From Cryptomeria japonica (Eukaryota > Streptophyta > Pinopsida > Cupressales > Cupressaceae), in assembly GCF_030272615.1 (NCBI RefSeq), contig NC_081413.1, positions 553,251,136-553,315,135 of the forward strand: a DNA stretch of 64,000 bases. Direction: 5' to 3'. Under the pieces are notes generated by a model that did not search any database, had not been told where the DNA came from, and worked only from the letters and a program-made list of their open reading frames with translations. The position numbers were made by a program, and so were the translations under genes. Positions 60,101 to 64,000 of the stretch are shown piece by piece; within the stretch, counting starts at the first letter, position 1, and every line of letters starts with the position of its first letter.

Positions 60101-63100
60101 CATCTTATCATTGCGGAAGGATTATTCAACTGCAAGCCAAGATCCTTGATGTGGATAGAGGTTAAGTGAATGTTAAGACTATCAGAACATGGGAGGGTGT
60201 AAATGTTTTGAGGATGCATTATTTTGATGTTTATATTCGTAGTAGATTCATTGAAATGTTGATTTTTTGATTATTATAAAAATTCAAAAAATCAATTTTT
60301 ATGTATGATTAAAATAGCTGCAATGTAAATGTGTTGAGGATGGATCCTTGTCCTCTGTATAATTTCCTTTAAAAAACTTTTCACTTCTATGCTTTTATTT
60401 TTTTTAAACAATGTCTTCAGTGAGTCATTCTTGAATTACCTCAGATTGACATTGTATGGGCTTATGTCTATTTTTTCCTAGTAGATACATTTCAATGTTG
60501 ACGTTTTTAAATGTATTATAAGAATTCAAATACTTATTTGTTATTTCTCATGCTGGAATATCTATTTCCATACCAATCTCAAGGTTGCATTTGCTTCTAA
60601 TGTGAAGGATACCAAACAAAAAGACAGTGATGAGGAAATGGAAGATTTGGAAGAAACTCCAGCTTCTAAGAAATCTTCATCTCAGAAAGATAAGGTATAG
60701 AAGAGTTAAGCAAATTATTTTTTGGTGGTCCTTGTCTTGCTTTTTTTTTCACTAACTTTGATTGTGTTTGCTTATTCATTTGGGATTGTCGCTTTTCAGT
60801 CATTCGCACAAAACATGTCAAAAACCCCGACAACTCCTGGTGTTACAACACTGTTTATGGGAAATATCCCGTTTTCTGTAGATGAGGATAGCGTGTATGT
60901 AGCTTATTTCTTGACTAAAAGCAATTTATATTTAAATAAGGGTGCCTATTGGATATCCTTGATAAGGTATATTTTAAGCTGGTGAAGTTTTACTTCTTTA
61001 ATTCATTATTTTACAGGTACCAATTTTTTGAAGGTACTGGGGATTTGGTAGATGTTCGCCTAGCTAAGAATGACGATGGCTCCTTGAAGGGTTTTGGACA
61101 TATTGAGTTTGCAACTGAAGCTGCAGCTACGAAGGTTTGGTATTTGTTCTCTGTATATATGTTTTTCTTAGGATATATTCCCGTCTTTTATCGACTTGAT
61201 TTTAGAAGTTGCAGGATTTTGAGTTAAACAGTTGCCTTTTAAAACAGGCAAGCATTATTTTCTGTTCATCATTTTTTACTTGTTCCATATTTCTGGAACA
61301 CGGTATAATTTCTACAGCCATGATTGAAGTATCCTTTTTTGCAGGCAATGGAAAAAAATGGAGAGGAGTTTTGTGGGCGACCTATTAGACTTGATCCTTC
61401 TAGACCTCGTGGAGAGCGTGGTGCAGCTTTTGGGAATCAGGATGGGAATTACAGGTCATTCAATCTGTTGCATAAATTTGAATATTTTGGTTAGTTTTTT
61501 TTGATAATGTTTGTTGACATCAATTGGTGCTATTTACATGACACATGATAGCAGTAATCGGCAGAGGCAATCATCTGGTCCAACTGCTTTTGTGAAGGGA
61601 TTCGACAGGACTCAAGAGGAAGATTCTGTATGTTGCTTGATAAAAAAAAATGACTTTATATGTTGTCAAAGATATCTGTAGTAATGGTTACTAATTTTGT
61701 TGCCCATCTGTTCTTCATTCAGATTCGTAATAACTTGTCGGAGAATTTCAAAAATTGTGGAGAGATTATGAATATTCGAATTCCGATGGACAGGGATTCG
61801 GGAGAGAGCAAGGGGTGAGTGTTGGTAATTGTCAATAGTTCTATTATCAATTTTATTAATCCGATGATGATTCTGACTCACTAATCTTGAACTGTGATCT
61901 AGTTTTGCATATATTCAGTTTAAGGATCGAGATGCACTCTCCAAGGCCCTAGAGTTAAGTGGTAATGATTTATATGTTGATGAAGCAATGGAAAGAAGTG
62001 GAGGTGGTGATGGAGGTGGAAGAAGTGGAGGTAGATCCTCTGGAGGAAGAGGTGGGGGTAGATTTTCTGGAGGAAGAGGTGGGGGTAGATTTTCTGGAGG
62101 TGAGAACTTCTAATCCGACGCAATTTGTAATTGTTTAAATTCATTGAATGCATAATATTTTTTTATGAAGTTTAGACTTAATTTTTTCTATTGAGCAAAT
62201 ATTTTCTGTAATGGGAAGATCGGGAAGGAGGTTGCCACAATAAGTTAATTTTTTGTCTAATTTCTTGTTTGCACTATAAAATTCATGCTATAGACAACTA
62301 TGGGTTTATGGCCTTTAACTGAATTTAGTGATAATATGACTATAGATTGTAAGGGCTTATCTAAAAATACCTAGATAATTCTAGATTGGGAATTACAAGT
62401 AGAAAAACCTTGGGATTCAGCATCCGAGCATTGAAACATGATATACCTACAAGACAGAGAAAAACTTTCTTGTTGTTACTACAATAAGTTTGCACTGTAA
62501 GTTAATTTTTTGTCTACTTTCTCGTTTGTACTATAAAATTCATACTATAGACAACTAGCTTATCTACAATAAGTTAATTTTTTTGTCTACTTTCTTGTTT
62601 GCACTATAAAATTCATACTATAGACAATTATGGGTTCATTACTAAGAGCAATGGTTTTATGGCCTTCAACTGAATTTTTAGTGACAATATGACTATAGAT
62701 TGCAAGGGCTTATCTACAAATACCTAGATAATTCTAGATTGGGAATTACAGGTAGAAAAAGCATGGGATTCAGCATCCGAGCATTGAAACATGATACCTA
62801 CAAGACAAAGTAAAAACTTTTCAAAACTAGCAGAGCAATATTGTTGGTTGATGTTTTGTTGAATACACTGGCCCCACGGATAGAGTTTTTGGTTGGGAGA
62901 TGTTTCATTGAATTTTCTGCCCCACCAAACACTGTTTTACTTGGTGTTTTCCGTCCGATGGTTTTCTCTTGTAAAGCAAACAGTTAATGCTGGGTCTTCT
63001 GTTGAAACTTTTCCTCTGATTTAGAGGGACAGAGCTTTGGAGGCTTGGATGTGAATAACTGTTTATTAGACTTCAAGCATCAATTCTCACAACCACCTCT

Positions 63101-64000
63101 GCATAGATAAAAGCTGGCTGGGGCATACTCTAGTACATACTTCAGGGTCCCTCAATCGGCAGTAATTGCATGTTAAATATCCTTTTTTAATGGTTGACAG
63201 GCCTTTATTTGATATTTATTTTAGGTTTCCATTCATTATTGGAATTGAAAATGAAAAAAATATAAGGAGCTAGTGGGGACGTATCGTAGTCTTGTGCATT
63301 GTTTTGATCATTGTGACTTGAATATTGCTTGAATTAGACTTCAGATTGATCTCAGTTGTCTTTGTAGAATGTTTGAGATAGATGTAGGCTCATGAGTTAG
63401 TCTGGAACCGTGATATACTTTATGTTTAGTAAGAAGATGCACTTAAACCTCTTCTTCTTTCTTACCATTTCGGGACTATCACTAGAACTGTTAGTTTATT
63501 CCTGTTAGACAACTTGTGGAATGATGTTGGTTCTGCATGAATGGGACTTTGGATTTTGTATGAATTGCACTCTAGACAAATCTCTTTAGTTTAGAGCTAT
63601 TTGGTCTAGAGGTTCAATAATATGTATTCTGCTTCTATATCCATGATTAGGATGTAAGAGAGGCTCCCAATCTTTACCCCTAATGCATAATTGGAAACAA
63701 ATTCAAAAAGTCTTCAATTCTTTGGTATAGCATCTTGGTTCTAACTTTAGATTATATACCAGTTTTTTTTTTCTTTTTTTAAAAGAATTAAACCCGTCTC
63801 TGATTATTTTATAGGACGAGACCGTGGTGGTGGCCGGGGTCGTGGAGGCCGAAGTGGAGGCCGTGGAACTCCAAGATTTGATATTGCTTCTTCGGGAACA
63901 GGTATTGTTTATTAATTTTATTGGAGAACATTATAAACTTCGATTGCGGTGATTGGCTATTGACTCGGGCAATTGCTGTTTTGCAGGCAAAAAGACCAAG
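48115..64000 (+). CDS. NUC-L: Nucleolin-like protein (NUC-L), at least 27 coding exons, 3' end outside window
   Basis: Nucleolin is a nucleolar protein for rDNA transcription, chromatin and pre-rRNA processing. Coding exons: 48115-48147, 48223-48268, 48386-48516, 49270-49389, 49533-49568, 49746-49841, 50227-50286, 50441-50539, 51334-51426, 52295-52408, 52735-52848, 53079-53117, 53244-53333, 54622-54690, 54790-54882, 56612-56716, 56821-56928, 57821-57931, 60584-60694, 60800-60894, 61017-61134, 61345-61454, 61552-61627, 61723-61814, 61903-62099, 63815-63901, 63987-64000. All have GT-AG borders and join in phase with no stop, giving at least 819 residues. The protein starts MGKSNKKANTQ and has GKREPDTEL, as in plant nucleolins. 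It has a Lys-rich N-terminus, a very long Ser/Glu/Asp domain (about 59-556), RRM1 (about 571-645), RRM2 (about 674-750), a Gly/Arg-rich tail and GKKTK at the edge. Arabidopsis NUC-L1 is near 557 residues, so this acidic domain is expanded. Confidence 0.92.
52246..53078 (+). repeat. Tandem duplication of an exon with its intron (period about 440 bp)
   Basis: Copy 1 starts near 52246 and copy 2 near 52687. Both contain the 114-bp exon, matching upstream intron (TACTTGTTGGG..TGTGGAAGTGTTTTAAT) and matching downstream intron (GGTAAATGTTAGT, GTGTTTGCACCAATTAG / GTGTCTGCACCAATTAG). The copies also extend to a shared CTTGTACAG|GTTC acceptor. In copy 2 that acceptor starts the real exon 53079. In copy 1 (52650) the following sequence soon stops and looks decayed. 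Confidence 0.85.
53334..54621 (+). other. Long intron of the nucleolin gene with repeats
   Basis: It contains a short (TA)n run at about 53443-53467, the duplication 54247-54511, and a pyrimidine/purine-rich block with GGGGATGGGATGGGGA (about 54208). No gene is recognised. Confidence 0.5.
54247..54511 (+). repeat. Intronic tandem duplication, two copies of about 132 bp
   Basis: Both copies start CCTGTACCTGCAAGCCCATA and end GGGAGTGATTTTTAATTGC, with a few differences, in the intron before exon 54622. Confidence 0.85.
55800..56611 (+). repeat. Three imperfect tandem copies in the intron before exon 56612
   Basis: Units of about 280 bp share TAGTTTTATACATMAGT, GATGTTAAATGCAGTG-type and TTTAATTTGATGYTTATG-type phrases. 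The last unit runs into the acceptor of exon 56612. At about 56330 the middle unit has TATTCTAGAAATCTGTCCTT, which resembles that acceptor and the first bases of the exon. Confidence 0.75.
57932..60583 (+). other. Largest intron of the nucleolin gene (2.65 kb)
   Basis: It is AT-rich with T-rich runs. No transposon domain is recognised. A slightly GC-richer island at about 59640-59890 has a 73-codon open frame without known motifs. It is not acidic or in character with the surrounding exons, so I do not include it in the transcript. Confidence 0.5.
60800..61454 (+). other. NUC-L: Nucleolin RRM1 (exons 60800, 61017, 61345)
   Basis: RNP2 is LFMGNI (exon 60800), and RNP1 is LKGFGHIEF (exon 61017). 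The domain crosses two introns, the first splitting a Val codon (GT|G). After it comes RPIRLDPSRPRGERG, close to the linker of Arabidopsis nucleolin. Confidence 0.9.
61552..61960 (+). other. NUC-L: Nucleolin RRM2 (exons 61552, 61723, 61903)
   Basis: RNP2 is AFVKGF, then a DS..ENFKNCGEIMNIRIPMDR segment and RNP1 SKGFAYIQF split by the 88-base intron 61815-61902. The acceptor of exon 61552 is a NAGNAG doublet (see findings). Confidence 0.88.
61984..63901 (+). other. NUC-L: Nucleolin Gly/Arg-rich (GAR) tail
   Basis: Residues after RRM2 are SGGGDGGGRSGG, then two tandem copies of a GGRGGGRFS unit (62041-62099). In exon 63815 come GRDRGGGRGRGGRSGGRG and TPRFDIASSG. Such tails bind RNA and are arginine-methylated in nucleolins. 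The exons are 1.7 kb apart. Confidence 0.88.
62234..62818 (+). repeat. Intronic tandem duplication in the GAR-tail intron
   Basis: A block AAGTTAATTTTTTGTCTA through GGGATTCAGCATCCGAGCAT occurs at about 62240-62460 and again at about 62568-62815, with a third, partial copy (about 62498-62557) between them. Identity is high. Confidence 0.8.

Noticed and set aside
61815-61902. Possible box C/D snoRNA in the 88-base nucleolin intron (GATGATGA and CTGA)
   Set aside because: The two boxes are only a few bases apart, there is no room for a guide and no terminal stem.

Overview
This is nuclear DNA of a land plant, probably a repeat-rich gymnosperm; the species inference is weak. It rests on a long-intron plant nucleolin gene and on plant-type elements: a Ty3/gypsy Tat-lineage element, a Ty1/copia element, a plant L1-type LINE with RNase H, and a Helitron. 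About 47 kb is nested transposable elements and satellite-like repeats. The last 17 kb is one host gene.

Region by region. (1) 1-22.5 kb is a decayed Helitron (Rep HUH domain plus PIF1-like helicase) with its 5' end outside the window. A 16.2-kb Tat-like gypsy element (3389-19547, target duplication AAACC) lies inside its helicase codons. That element carries gag-protease-RT-RNase H-second RNase H-integrase in one frame, and on the opposite strand a captured, apparently spliced plant-mobile-domain (PMD) gene. (2) 22.5-23.8 kb is an unassigned spacer with a minisatellite. (3) 23.8-36.7 kb is a minus-strand LINE with a 10-bp target duplication, split by a minus-strand 6.7-kb copia element (25690-32392, duplication AAGAA). 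(4) 36.7-43.7 kb is AT-rich spacer plus an RNase H-like remnant, split by a minus-strand 3.7-kb LTR element with gag and protease but no RT or integrase (39123-42843, duplication CAATG). (5) 43.7-46.4 kb holds two (TA)n tracts and about 2.2 kb of degenerate CCCTAA-type hexamer repeat. (6) 46.4-47.3 kb is an AT-rich spacer with a foldback and then the promoter of the host gene (telo-box, TATA). (7) 47.3-64 kb is a plus-strand nucleolin gene with at least 28 exons, running off the right edge.

By eye, LTR divergence ranks the insertions: gag-protease element oldest (order of 10%), copia intermediate (several per cent), Tat youngest (about 1.7%). The young Tat element nevertheless has 11 in-frame stops and no frameshift across 7.5 kb of gag-pol, nearly all explicable as C-to-T or G-to-A changes, and its protease lacks the catalytic aspartate.

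The most interesting signals are the antisense PMD gene with its own TATA-like box and splice sites, arrays of a CGCGTCTGTG motif at both ends of the same element, and the nucleolin acidic domain, which looks as if it grew by repeated duplication of phase-0 exons.
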